A stretch of 30,460 nucleotides of DNA from a virus, in IMG/VR virus record IMGVR_UViG_3300047547_000032, positions 1 to 30,460 of that record. One strand, given 5' to 3'. This document shows, one piece after another, positions 23,491 to 30,460 of this stretch. The notes under the pieces were generated by a model. The model did not search any database, had not been told where the DNA came from, and saw nothing but the letters and a program-made list of their open reading frames with translations. The position numbers and the translations under genes were made by a program. Position 1 is the stretch's first letter. Each line of letters begins with the position of its first letter.

Positions 23491-23954
23491 ACATTCTCCC
23501 CTCTAATCACATCTCTAATTCTCTCAAGGCTTTCAATCTCATTGCTAATCAACTGATAGTCATCTTCCATCATTTCATCAGGATACTCTTCATCTTCCTC
23601 TGTGGCATCTTCTGTGATGTCTAGGCTTCTGCCCATTAAAGAACAGAGTTCTTTTGTAAGGCTTAGATCATACCTAGCTGAAGCTGCTACACGATCTACC
23701 ATTGTCGCTAACGGAGAATTAAGAAATTCCCTGTCAGTGGAAATCTCTCCTACTGCTCTAAACCCTACAGCAATGTGACCTTTCATGTCTCTGTGCTTCG
23801 AAGGAATGTACTCAATAGGGTGTCCAATATCAAAGCCCAGTTCCTTTAAACAATTCTTCACTACAGTGTCTAATGAGGGATGAAGTAATTCAATCTCGTT
23901 GTACTTAGACAGCGTTGGAATCAATTGGAGGTCGCGAAAACTCAAACTTCTCAT
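23487..23954 (-). CDS. Hypothetical acidic protein
   Basis: 155 residues, ATG at 23954 inside the end of the upstream gene (50-base overlap), behind GGAG nine bases away. The first two thirds are mixed alpha/beta (DLQLIPTLSKYNEIELLHPS, GHIAVGFRAVGEIS), followed by an extremely acidic linker (EDATEEDEEYPDEMMEDD), then a helix ending RIRDVIRGENV. Highly acidic tails occur in proteins that bind DNA-binding partners or mimic DNA, but nothing here proves that. No known family was recognised. Confidence 0.6.
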   Translation of the reverse strand: MRSLSFRDLQLIPTLSKYNEIELLHPSLDTVVKNCLKELGFDIGHPIEYIPSKHRDMKGHIAVGFRAVGEISTDREFLNSPLATMVDRVAASARYDLSLTKELCSLMGRSLDITEDATEEDEEYPDEMMEDDYQLISNEIESLERIRDVIRGENV

Positions 23955-24132
23955 TAGTGGTATCTCCTTCTTCTTGTTGTTCTTGCTCTGTCACCTCCCG
24001 GACAAGAGCGTTAATCATATCTAAAGCGCCTTGGGCGCATGCTCGGCTATCGCAGAGCGGCATACTTAGATTGTCTGCAAAGTATTTCGTAGCATCTGCG
24101 TTGCAGCAGTAAATCATGCACTTGACTGTCAT
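23905..24132 (-). CDS. Small cysteine-rich protein, possible zinc binder
   Basis: 75 residues with a strong AAGGAGG site four bases before the ATG. Five cysteines sit in the first 32 residues (C5, C9, C10, C27, C32), which could form a zinc site, then a helix (ALDMINALVREVTEQEQQEEG) and an acidic-polar end. The arrangement does not match a standard zinc finger that I know. It overlaps the next gene by 50 bases. Confidence 0.6.
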   Translation of the reverse strand: MTVKCMIYCCNADATKYFADNLSMPLCDSRACAQGALDMINALVREVTEQEQQEEGDTTNEKFEFSRPPIDSNAV

Positions 24133-24141
24133 CTACCCTCC

Positions 24142-24432
24142 TTACTCAAATTTTGGCATTTCTAACCGTTGTTGAAGTAACCATTGTAGCATGCCCGGCT
24201 CAGTTTTGTAAGCATATCCACGATTATATTTGTATTCTCCTAAAACTTCTCCAGCCTTTAGTAGTTCAAAACAATCAAAGAAAAATCTTGCTTCAATGCC
24301 ATCTACATAGTTTTCAACTTGGTCAAATACAGCAGCAAACGTTCCTACCTTGACAAACCCAATCTGCCCATTGCTTAGAAAAGCCAAAGCAACAGGAAAC
24401 GTAGGTGTAATATGAACTAAGACTTGGTACAT
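24142..24432 (-). CDS. Hypothetical protein
   Basis: 96 residues from the ATG at 24432, chosen because AGGAG lies five bases upstream and the metallophosphoesterase stop is two bases upstream; the frame is open further upstream inside that gene but lacks a site. It starts MYQVLVHITPTFPVALAFL, alternates strands and helices, and ends in a helix with WLLQQRLEMPKFE. There is no metal or nucleotide motif. Not recognised. Confidence 0.6.
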   Translation of the reverse strand: MYQVLVHITPTFPVALAFLSNGQIGFVKVGTFAAVFDQVENYVDGIEARFFFDCFELLKAGEVLGEYKYNRGYAYKTEPGMLQWLLQQRLEMPKFE

Positions 24433-24434
24433 AC

Positions 24435-25370
24435 TCACTCCTGCCCATATTCTCTTTGCAACCAATCGAGACTGATAAACAGAGGATCGTAGCTGCCATT
24501 CTTTACGTTATGCTTGAGAACAATGCCTCTCCAATGGTGATTGCCTTGAGGCCCCTTATAATCCTCTGAATGGAGGTAACAAGCTCCTGCCACTAACCCC
24601 CACTGTTGAGTGCCATCGGCAGGAAGGAATCGTGTAGCAACGTCTAGTGTCTGTCTGTGCCCCATGCTGAAACTCGTGCCGATTGTCTTAAGCATCGTGT
24701 TTGCAGTACCACCTAGTGGCTTGCCTGTCATCACATTAGGAAAGAAATGACTATAGGCTACTCCACTGATAACAACTGGCTTTAGATAATCATAAACTTC
24801 CCACCCCATCTCTTTGTATCCTAGGCTGTCTGTACTAACGAAACCATATAATTCGGGATTGGCATCTACGTGCCGTTCAATTCTGTTTTCGTGATTGCCT
24901 AGGGTCAATACTAACCGTGGATTGTAGACTTCTTCTCCTACTTCCTTCTGATGCGCTTGCAGTGCTCTAAGAGGAGCCAGAAGAAGCCTCATGCCTTCTT
25001 TGGCAGCATCGATATCTTCCTGAAGTCGTTTGCCCTCTGCTGTTCTCTTCCCTTTGTCATACGAGCTAAGGCTTTCCATATCTGCAAAGTCCCCGGCATG
25101 AATAATGACATCAGGCCGCTTGCGAACAATGTATTTACCGATCCATGTGAGAAATGATAAATCAACTCCAGGTCTTATTTGACTATCAGGAATGAATAAG
25201 TGTGTCTCGCCTTCTTGAGCAGTTGATTTCGTTTGTTGGCTATATTTTCGAAGAAAATCACTTACTGTGCTCTTAGGCTGTTCTACTAACTCTGCAATCT
25301 TTCTCTTACTTAGACCGTATCTGTCTAAGTTAAGTGCAAGTCCATGCCAATCTTTATTCTGTTGTGTCAA
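24435..25370 (-). CDS. Metallophosphoesterase with N-terminal helix-turn-helix
   Basis: 311 residues. Residues about 15-43 form a resolvase-type helix-turn-helix (YGLSKRKIAELVEQPKSTVS). A calcineurin-like phosphoesterase domain follows: HAGDF (D94), LGNHENR (N159/H160), SHF (H208) and MGHRQT (H238). The usual first motif D-x-H reads D62-S-Q64, so one metal ligand differs. The domain would hydrolyse a phosphoester or a nucleic-acid substrate with two metals, and the HTH suggests DNA targeting. It overlaps the HNH gene by 17 bases and sits among replication genes, so a DNA-processing role is likely. Confidence 0.8.
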   Translation of the reverse strand: MTQQNKDWHGLALNLDRYGLSKRKIAELVEQPKSTVSDFLRKYSQQTKSTAQEGETHLFIPDSQIRPGVDLSFLTWIGKYIVRKRPDVIIHAGDFADMESLSSYDKGKRTAEGKRLQEDIDAAKEGMRLLLAPLRALQAHQKEVGEEVYNPRLVLTLGNHENRIERHVDANPELYGFVSTDSLGYKEMGWEVYDYLKPVVISGVAYSHFFPNVMTGKPLGGTANTMLKTIGTSFSMGHRQTLDVATRFLPADGTQQWGLVAGACYLHSEDYKGPQGNHHWRGIVLKHNVKNGSYDPLFISLDWLQREYGQE

Positions 25371-25932
25371 TGATATTCTCCTTCAAAATTCTTGTTACAG
25401 CAGTCTTCCTCTTTTCTGCGTTTGTAAGCATTGAGGCAGAGTAGCCATATTTCTGACAAAACTCTAGTAACTCCATCTTAGGTTTCTTCATGATTTCAAT
25501 TACTTTCTTTTGCAAGGCTGCTTCCTCGAAAGATACTCCCATGCGCTGCGAATGGGAAATGATCTTGTGGCACGGTTTACACACCGGCTGCATTTTGGCA
25601 AAGTTCACCATGAACAGATGCTTCATGTACTCGTAAGCATCTTCTAACTTTCTGAATGTACCTCCAGTCTCTGAGATGTGGTCAATCTCAATCTCCGCCT
25701 GGACTTTATCTTGCATGCACACTGAACAAGTCATTCCCCACACTTCAGGAAACCTAGCATTTTTCTTAGGGTTGAGAATACGCTTACGATGTCTCTTGAT
25801 GTACTCCAACTTGAGAGGATGCTTACTCCAACCTGAGCGGAGAACTCCGCGTACCCAGATTAAAAACTGACTCTCTGTTTTCCAGGGGCTGCCCTCTTCT
25901 TCCCATGGTTTAACGTCTGCTGCTAAGGACAT
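25354..25932 (-). CDS. HNH endonuclease-like protein
   Basis: 192 residues. The HNH zinc-ribbon core is clear: C69-x2-C72, then EIDHI (D84/H85), N110, and C118-x2-C121-H122 (VCKPCHK). Such enzymes cut DNA with one metal ion, and in phages they act in homing, packaging or DNA processing. The N-terminal 60 residues are basic and aromatic (GSPWKTESQFLIWVRG and YIKRHRKRILN) and could bind DNA. It overlaps both neighbours and has no flanking repeats, so it looks like an operon member rather than a mobile insert. Confidence 0.78.
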   Translation of the reverse strand: MSLAADVKPWEEEGSPWKTESQFLIWVRGVLRSGWSKHPLKLEYIKRHRKRILNPKKNARFPEVWGMTCSVCMQDKVQAEIEIDHISETGGTFRKLEDAYEYMKHLFMVNFAKMQPVCKPCHKIISHSQRMGVSFEEAALQKKVIEIMKKPKMELLEFCQKYGYSASMLTNAEKRKTAVTRILKENIIDTTE

Positions 25933-26530
25933 TTTCTAATTGCTTCTTTGCTGCTTCAACATCATCTCCATTTTGTGCTTCTCTACGAAGCCATCCAGCA
26001 TCAAGTAAAACTGTACCATCTGGACGATAAATGACTGAACACTTGTATTTCTCTGCCCATTCAGAGTCTGATAAAGAGGTCTTGATTGTACCTGCCTGGA
26101 TTCTATTTGCTGTGATTCCACAGCTTGAAATATATGCTCCATCAAGCTCAACTTTAACAACTTTCCAAACACCATGTTTGATTGCATTAAGAACTGTACT
26201 ATTTAGGTATGTCGTATGTACTTGACCTTCATACGCCCACATGTTTTCTTTTCTTTTAGTCAATTTGAATTGTACATACTCACAGGTGTTATACCATTGC
26301 AAAGTTAATACGGTGCCTACACCATAATCTTCCTCTTCTTGGACAACCCAATAACCGTGTCTCACATGTTCTTCAGTTAATAGCTGAGAGTAAGTGGCAA
26401 TAACAGATTCTTTACCAAGGCGTTGGTTTTGATAACTTAAAACGTAGTCATCACCTTTCTTGGTTGCAGTATAAATAGTGTTATCTCCACTATCTTCTCT
26501 GTACTTAAACTTAAATTTATCTTTAAGCAT
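25910..26530 (-). CDS. Hypothetical protein
   Basis: 206 residues, ATG at 26530, overlapping the exonuclease gene by eight bases and the HNH gene by 23 bases. It has a strand-rich middle (KGDDYVLSYQNQRLGK, VGTVLTLQWYNTCEYVQFKL) and a basic C-terminal helix (EAAKKQLENVLSSRR). I see no nucleotide, metal or membrane motif. Being lodged between exonuclease and HNH genes suggests DNA metabolism by association only. Confidence 0.6.
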   Translation of the reverse strand: MLKDKFKFKYREDSGDNTIYTATKKGDDYVLSYQNQRLGKESVIATYSQLLTEEHVRHGYWVVQEEEDYGVGTVLTLQWYNTCEYVQFKLTKRKENMWAYEGQVHTTYLNSTVLNAIKHGVWKVVKVELDGAYISSCGITANRIQAGTIKTSLSDSEWAEKYKCSVIYRPDGTVLLDAGWLRREAQNGDDVEAAKKQLENVLSSRR

Positions 26531-27518
26531 ATTTCACTCCCAGTCTATTAAGTAAATCTTCCACAATCAATCTGTCCCCAGGGAATCTGCGCATCACACA
26601 GCAATCGGCATACATCTGCATAATCTCCATCCAGTTCTTTGTATATTGCTGTCCATCCCATGCTGTATATGTTATAGGTTTTTCATACCAAATGCGGTAC
26701 TTCCTTACAACAGCTTCCAGGGCTTCCTTGTCATTCTTAGCGTCCTTGAGAAGGTCATAAGCCCCTACCTCACCAAACCTAGCCTTAGCCAATTCGCAAG
26801 GCTTGTAGCCATCTACAGGGTCTCCAAACACCATCTGATACCACAAGAAGGCTCTGCCCTTCCCTTTGATGATCTTTTCAGTAGCAGGTTCCCCATTGGG
26901 CTTTAGTTTTCCTATTTCTCTCAACGTTAAGGTCAGCCCACCGTAGCCCTGGATCAACTCGGGTTCTGCCATGTTGACCCAATCATACACCAATCCGGGA
27001 CCGTGTAGGGCATCTTTATCGAGGGTGCACTGTACAATTCTCTTCTTTTCTCTCCATCCTTGGTAGGCATACCCTGTTAGCAGGTCATCAGCTTCCACTC
27101 CATCACTTACTTCAGCCTTATGCTTGTGAATCAGATATTGCTTACAGTCTTCAAGATGAATGGGCCGTAACATATCTTGACGATTGCTTTTGTATCTCGT
27201 AGGCAGGGGAATATCTTTTCTAAAATTAGTATCACCGCTTACAACAAGATGATAGCCGTCACACTTAGCTCCGGCAGTGATATTCTCACTCATTGAGTTC
27301 AGGGAATGGAAACAATGTTCAATCTTCCCTGGAGTTTGCTTAGGCACTAAGTCCCATTCTTCTGCTTCTACTCCAGCCCACGCTTTGAAGTCAGTGGCTG
27401 TATCAAACTCTAAATACTGGGCTGTCACTTTATGTGTAGCTGCTACTGTTCGTTTTTCATTGGCTGCGGCTACGCGATAGGCAAGCATGTCCGCATCGAC
27501 TACTGCAATACTAGTCAT
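26523..27518 (-). CDS. 5'-3' exonuclease (flap endonuclease/PIN-like family)
   Basis: 331 residues. Acidic active-site motifs of the T7 gp6/T5 D15-type nuclease fold are visible in order: VVDADML (D8, D10), SGDTNFRKD and YKSNR (basic, DNA-binding, residues about 94-113), EADDLL (E142, D144, D145), LDKDAL (D167, D169). It would degrade 5' ends, removing RNA primers and host or recombination intermediates. It starts at 27518 behind GGAGGAAG, just after a leftward terminator, so it gets transcripts that read past that site. It is a standard partner to the single-strand-binding protein encoded before it. Confidence 0.85.
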   Translation of the reverse strand: MTSIAVVDADMLAYRVAAANEKRTVAATHKVTAQYLEFDTATDFKAWAGVEAEEWDLVPKQTPGKIEHCFHSLNSMSENITAGAKCDGYHLVVSGDTNFRKDIPLPTRYKSNRQDMLRPIHLEDCKQYLIHKHKAEVSDGVEADDLLTGYAYQGWREKKRIVQCTLDKDALHGPGLVYDWVNMAEPELIQGYGGLTLTLREIGKLKPNGEPATEKIIKGKGRAFLWYQMVFGDPVDGYKPCELAKARFGEVGAYDLLKDAKNDKEALEAVVRKYRIWYEKPITYTAWDGQQYTKNWMEIMQMYADCCVMRRFPGDRLIVEDLLNRLGVKYA

Positions 27519-27540
27519 TAATCATTCTTCCTCCACAAGT

Positions 27541-27568
27541 AAGAAAGCCCCGCCCAACTGGGCGGGGC
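27541..27568 (-). terminator. Leftward intrinsic terminator between SSB and exonuclease
   Basis: A nine-base-pair GC stem (GCCCCGCCC / GGGCGGGGC) with a four-base loop, followed leftward by TTTCTT. It lies nine bases after the SSB stop and would favour SSB over the genes downstream. Confidence 0.8.
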
Positions 27569-27576
27569 ACATTCAT

Positions 27577-28530
27577 TTAAACAACGTAGCTGACAGTCTT
27601 GTAATAGGGCTGCATATAGGGCACGTCATCATCCACATCAGCAGGAGCACTCGCCACAGGCTTCTTAGGAGTAACAGGCTTGACAACGGCCTTTACGGGG
27701 GCTACAGCAGGCTTTGTGGGCTCTTGGCTACCCTGAACCAGGGCACCTCCATTTTCTGCCTCAAAAGCCTCGATAGCGGCCTGCATAGGGCTCCCTACAT
27801 AATTCTCAGCCTTCTTGATTTGTTGACGCAAACCATAACGAATAAACGTTACGTCTTCCTTTGTCACATCATCAAAAGTGATGCACTTCGCAGGAATTGA
27901 CAGAGGAGCCAACTCAGGAATTGCGCCATCAGGGCCTTCAGGAATCGAAGAAATGCCCTTGAAGTTTACGTTAGTGTAAACAATGACGTTGCCATCCTTG
28001 TCCTTCTTGCCGTTCTTGTCTTCAGTGCTGTTGACTTCCACATTGAACAGGGCTTGTTGATTCAGGAACAGGCTGATGTCGCCGCTGTTCTTGTTCTTGT
28101 CTACACAGACATCCTTTAAATTAACAGCATTACCAATCTTGGTCAGGAGATTGGCAGGATGGAAAGCATAAGGCTTACCTGTAATCAAATTACCGTCTGC
28201 ATCTCTCGGGGGCACCATTGAGAAGTTAATACCCTGAACTTCTCCCTTAAAATTCTTGTTAAGAAGGAGCCGATAAGGAGCCTTACCAATAGCACCACCG
28301 TAGTCTACGACATCATTCACGAGGTCTGCAAACACTGCAACTTGATGGGCTGGAGCCTGAGGTTTTACTTCCTTCGTCTTAGGGTCTTCGTAATCTTCGC
28401 GAGGCTGAATGCCCATGTCAACAATCAGGCTAATACGTCCATAACGATTCCCTGCCTTGGGAAAGACTGATACGAAGGGCTCGAATTGACGAGGAGCTGA
28501 ATTATTTGTTTGCTTAGGTTTAAATGACAT
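27577..28530 (-). CDS. Single-stranded DNA-binding protein
   Basis: 317 residues. It has a mixed beta-rich core and a long flexible Ala/Pro/Lys linker (about 260-292), followed by an acidic SSB-type tip, DVDDDVPY (about 298-305), that would recruit replication partners. Unlike the usual end, the tip is followed by about 12 more residues (MQPYYKTVSYVV). It coats exposed single strands during replication. The position just upstream of the exonuclease is typical of phage replication modules. Start is ATG at 28530 with AAAGGA. The family is inferred from layout and tail rather than a catalytic motif. Confidence 0.7.
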   Translation of the reverse strand: MSFKPKQTNNSAPRQFEPFVSVFPKAGNRYGRISLIVDMGIQPREDYEDPKTKEVKPQAPAHQVAVFADLVNDVVDYGGAIGKAPYRLLLNKNFKGEVQGINFSMVPPRDADGNLITGKPYAFHPANLLTKIGNAVNLKDVCVDKNKNSGDISLFLNQQALFNVEVNSTEDKNGKKDKDGNVIVYTNVNFKGISSIPEGPDGAIPELAPLSIPAKCITFDDVTKEDVTFIRYGLRQQIKKAENYVGSPMQAAIEAFEAENGGALVQGSQEPTKPAVAPVKAVVKPVTPKKPVASAPADVDDDVPYMQPYYKTVSYVV

Positions 28531-28567
28531 TTATGTTCCTTTCGTTGTACGCGTTTATGCGCTGTAT

Positions 28568-28936
28568 TTACATTTGAAGCCACAGACGCAACTGGGCTTC
28601 CTTTTGTTGTGCTCTCTGTTCGATGAAATCTTCATCAAGGCCAAACTCTGAAATCGTTAGACGAGATGTAGCACGGACATCTGCCAACTCTTCTTCCAAC
28701 CATTTTCGATTAGGTTTACCTGTGACAGGTTGGCTTTCGTTGATACCTTGAATGATGGCTCGATTTGTGGCTGAAGTGAGTTCTCCAGTTTCTTCTCCCA
28801 ACTTACCTAGCACTTTCAATTCTGCCGGGGCAGTTGTAGGAATCCAAGGGCTCACTAATTGCCTGATTGGAGGATTGGAATGACGGCTAGTGCCATTGGC
28901 TGTACTGGGCCATTGAATGCTTAATGGTTCCACCAT
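28568..28936 (-). CDS. MazG-like nucleotide pyrophosphohydrolase
   Basis: 122 residues. The MazG metal-binding pattern is present: EETGE (E69-E70-x-x-E73 region) and WLEEELADVRA (E-x-x-D). Such enzymes hydrolyse NTPs or dNTPs to the monophosphate and pyrophosphate, or lower ppGpp through nucleotide pools, and phages use them to keep the nucleotide supply clean. The N-terminal 40 residues (MVEPLSIQWPSTANGTSRHS) are not part of the usual fold. It begins one base after a zinc-knuckle gene stop. Confidence 0.75.
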   Translation of the reverse strand: MVEPLSIQWPSTANGTSRHSNPPIRQLVSPWIPTTAPAELKVLGKLGEETGELTSATNRAIIQGINESQPVTGKPNRKWLEEELADVRATSRLTISEFGLDEDFIEQRAQQKEAQLRLWLQM

Positions 28937-28937
28937 A

Positions 28938-29045
28938 TCATTCCTTTCTCAGCAGCCAACAAACCTTCTGCTTCTTCTTCCAGGGGCACTTATTAGAGAA
29001 ATGCCCCTTACCTCCACAAAGAGAGCATTCTTTGTTATTCTCCAT
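28938..29045 (-). CDS. 35-residue zinc-knuckle (CCHC) protein
   Basis: 35 residues from ATG at 29045 to TGA at 28938-28940. It contains an exact C-x2-C-x4-H-x4-C zinc knuckle (C7, C10, H15, C20: C-SL-C-GGKG-H-FSNK-C), then a basic stretch (WKKKQKV) and C29. Such knuckles bind single-stranded nucleic acid or zinc-dependent partners. An AAGGAAG site lies five bases before the ATG. It overlaps the upstream gene by 11 bases and is followed one base later by the MazG ATG. No other frame fills this gap, so it is an operon member. Confidence 0.8.
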   Translation of the reverse strand: MENNKECSLCGGKGHFSNKCPWKKKQKVCWLLRKE

Positions 29046-29346
29046 CTTTACTTCCTTCTGCAAAGGCTGTAAGATTGAATGAAGTCTTGGGAACTAACTT
29101 CTTCATGAATTCATTGAAGCGTTCTACGAAGTCATACAAATATTCTTCTGAAGTGTTGCCTTCGGCAACGGCAGCGTCTCCCATGAAACCAATTAGGCTG
29201 AAAGCCAAAGCAGAAAAGATGTCATCAAACATCGGGTCTTCTTCTGCCTCTACGACAGCTAGGAACTTCTCTGCTAGGGCCACAGCTTTTGCGTGTGCTT
29301 GGATATCTAGGGCAGCGGGCTCTAGGTTGTTTTCTGGATCACTCAT
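29035..29346 (-). CDS. Hypothetical acidic protein
   Basis: 103 residues from ATG at 29346 behind AAAGGAG. An in-frame GTG at 29415 also has AGGAGG nearby, but it lies within the promoter and would be upstream of the mRNA from it. The N-terminus is polar (MSDPENNLEPAALD), then helical (HAKAVALAEKFLAVVEAEEDP and DDIFSALAFSLIGFMGDAAVAE). It is acidic overall with no cysteine. Not recognised. Confidence 0.6.
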   Translation of the reverse strand: MSDPENNLEPAALDIQAHAKAVALAEKFLAVVEAEEDPMFDDIFSALAFSLIGFMGDAAVAEGNTSEEYLYDFVERFNEFMKKLVPKTSFNLTAFAEGSKDGE

Positions 29347-29406
29347 TGTTAATCTCCTTTCCACTTTCGCTGTTGAAACTTTGAAGAAGGAAATTTTGGA
29401 AAGCGG

Positions 29407-29435
29407 ATTATACACTATTTCCTCCTGTTTGTCAA
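29407..29435 (-). promoter_or_regulatory. Perfect-consensus sigma-70 promoter (leftward)
   Basis: Read leftward: TTGACA at 29435-29430, a 17-base spacer, TATAAT at 29412-29407. The spacer contains AGGAGG. The -35 box overlaps the stop of the kinase gene (TGA at 29434-29432). Transcription from about 29400 would drive the genes from 29346 down to nrdA and the methyltransferase. Confidence 0.75.
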
Positions 29436-30004
29436 TCTTTTAGATCAGGGTTAAAACCGAGGTCCCAGAGAAGGACATCAACAAAGTCGGATGGGCTGAG
29501 ATGCGAATTGCTATTGTCCCAATAAACTTTTGGGACAATTTTAAATTCAAGCAACTTGAGCACTGTTTCATAACTGTCCTCATACTCGTTGGATAGACGA
29601 GACAATGCCAATTCTTGGCTAGCACCATTGCGGGACTTCAGTGCTCTTGCTTCACGCTCACTTCGATCAGAGTGAAGAATAACGAAATGCTTTTTATAAC
29701 CTGCAAGGTAACTTTGCAGATAAGACGCCTGAGAAGGGTTTCTAGGCTGTCCATCAACCACTAATAGTGCTGCACCTTCTGCAATTGCCATGTCAACATT
29801 TTGCAGATAAATTTCCATTGCTTCGTCTTCAACATGTGCAGGAGATGCTTGCCCATTGAAATAGTTTTCCCCATACTTTGCCCGAAGTTCTTTCCCAATC
29901 TGAACGACTCTGACGCCCTTATACTTTGCAAGTTCCTCTGTTACTGTGCTTTTCCCTGAGCAAGTTGTCCCCATCAAGAATAAGATTTCTAATCGCTTAT
30001 TCAT
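29432..30004 (-). CDS. P-loop nucleotide kinase, adenylate kinase-like
   Basis: 190 residues. The Walker A loop is GTTCSGKST (residues 12-20), and DGQPRN (about 84-89) matches the DGFPR-type motif of adenylate/nucleotide kinases. A basic stretch (SDRSEREARALKSRNG) fits the lid that contacts phosphates. It likely phosphorylates a nucleoside monophosphate for phage DNA synthesis. The acceptor base cannot be told. Its start overlaps the upstream stop, and its stop lies in the consensus promoter of the next operon section. Confidence 0.78.
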   Translation of the reverse strand: MNKRLEILFLMGTTCSGKSTVTEELAKYKGVRVVQIGKELRAKYGENYFNGQASPAHVEDEAMEIYLQNVDMAIAEGAALLVVDGQPRNPSQASYLQSYLAGYKKHFVILHSDRSEREARALKSRNGASQELALSRLSNEYEDSYETVLKLLEFKIVPKVYWDNSNSHLSPSDFVDVLLWDLGFNPDLKD

Positions 30005-30389
30005 TTTCCTCCTTTAACTCATCTACTAAAAATGTATCAAATTCTCGAAGACTAAAATTTAACTGATTTTCAATTTTCATTGTCATAGAGATTTTGTTAG
30101 CTCTTATCATTGCTGTTGTGATGTGTGTATGTCCATTCTCATTTAACCAAGTGAGAACTAACTTTGCCTGATATTGCACCCAAATCAAATTCTCTCTTTT
30201 TTCTAGGATAATGCCCTTAGGAAATCCTACAGGCATTCTGGCTTTTCTACTGGCATTTCTGATAACAACAATATGCCTCTCCCCTTTGATTAGAGCCTCT
30301 ACAGATGCTTGTTCAAGCCTAAAGCATGCTCCCCGGCTTAGGGCTCTTTTTTGAGGCTTGTAGGGCTTCCTAGAGCGTTCTAGAGGCAT
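29997..30389 (-). CDS. Hypothetical basic protein
   Basis: 130 residues, ATG at 30389, overlapping the gene before it by 10 bases and the kinase by eight. The N-terminal 20 residues are very basic (PLERSRKPYKPQKRALSRG), followed by a strand-rich middle (HIVVIRNASRKARMPVGFPK, NLIWVQYQAKLVLTWL) and an acidic C-terminus (VDELKEENE). The basic start suggests nucleic acid contact. Not recognised. Confidence 0.6.
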   Translation of the reverse strand: MPLERSRKPYKPQKRALSRGACFRLEQASVEALIKGERHIVVIRNASRKARMPVGFPKGIILEKRENLIWVQYQAKLVLTWLNENGHTHITTAMIRANKISMTMKIENQLNFSLREFDTFLVDELKEENE

Positions 30390-30460
30390 CGCACTTCTGC
30401 AATCTCGAATCGCTCATAACTTTCATCATCTTCTGTATATTCGCTCACCCAATCAAGAAT
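30380..30460 (-). CDS. Hypothetical protein, C-terminal end (partial)
   Basis: The frame runs in from the window edge and stops with TAG at 30380-30382, giving 26 residues that are acidic then mixed (DWVSEYTEDDESYERFEIAE). The stop overlaps the start of the next gene by 10 bases. The fragment is too short to name. Another amber stop here supports normal use of TAG in this phage. Confidence 0.5.
   Translation of the reverse strand: MLDWVSEYTEDDESYERFEIAEVRCL

Noticed and set aside
24222-24227. Leftward TATAAT at 24227-24222
   Set aside because: The bases 17 upstream do not resemble a -35 box.
25354-25932. HNH gene as a mobile homing element
   Set aside because: It overlaps both neighbours and there are no repeats or intron boundaries around it, so it behaves as an operon gene.
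29347-29415. GTG at 29415 as the start of the acidic gene
   Set aside because: The ATG at 29346 also has a strong site, and the promoter's transcripts would start after the GTG; the longer start is left as an alternative.
1-30460. tRNA genes, CRISPR arrays, insertion sequences or attachment sites
   Set aside because: I saw no cloverleaf-like sequence, no spaced repeats and no transposase or integrase frame; attachment sites cannot be judged without the host.

Overview
The window is part of the genome of a tailed double-stranded DNA phage with a lambda/HK97-type long non-contractile tail (siphovirus). A two-component spanin pair with an outer-membrane lipoprotein means the host is Gram-negative. 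Two perfect consensus sigma-70 promoters fit a gammaproteobacterial-type host RNA polymerase. I cannot name the phage or host from sequence alone. Base composition looks moderate in GC and uniform, with no sign of a recent large insertion.

Positions 1-17405 are a rightward late block: end of a head-decoration gene, gpE-type major capsid protein, head-tail connector, head-closure/neck protein, tail-completion protein, tail terminator, a small beta-rich protein, tail tube, two tail-assembly chaperone reading frames joined by a -1 frameshift site, a 1684-residue tape measure protein, tail-tip proteins, a large repeat-containing tail fibre, and a lysis cassette (membrane protein, holin, M15 peptidase endolysin, nested Rz/Rz1 spanins). 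Terminators follow the capsid and tail-tube genes and the lysis cassette.

Positions 17510-30460 are a tightly packed leftward block, probably early/middle. In transcription order it holds two small unknowns, a P-loop nucleotide kinase, an unknown acidic protein, a 35-residue zinc-knuckle protein, a MazG-like pyrophosphohydrolase, a single-stranded DNA-binding protein, a 5'-3' exonuclease, an HNH protein, an HTH-metallophosphoesterase, several small unknowns, class Ia ribonucleotide reductase (nrdA then nrdB), more small genes including a 40-residue membrane protein, and a cytosine-C5 DNA methyltransferase. Together these supply and police nucleotides, replicate and process DNA, and methylate it. 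The two blocks converge on back-to-back terminators at about 17400-17511.

The most notable points are these. nrdA carries a 141-residue mini-intein exactly before the catalytic thiyl-radical cysteine, and is also cut by an in-frame amber codon at codon 18. Two genes under 45 codons (zinc knuckle, membrane peptide) fit the operon to the base. Two TTGACA-N17-TATAAT promoters share a layout in which a ribosome-binding site lies in the spacer. There is a clean T TTT TTG frameshift site between the tail chaperone frames. I found no tRNA, CRISPR array, insertion sequence or wholly new multi-gene system. No stretch over 300 bases is without a gene once nrdA is extended to its true start.
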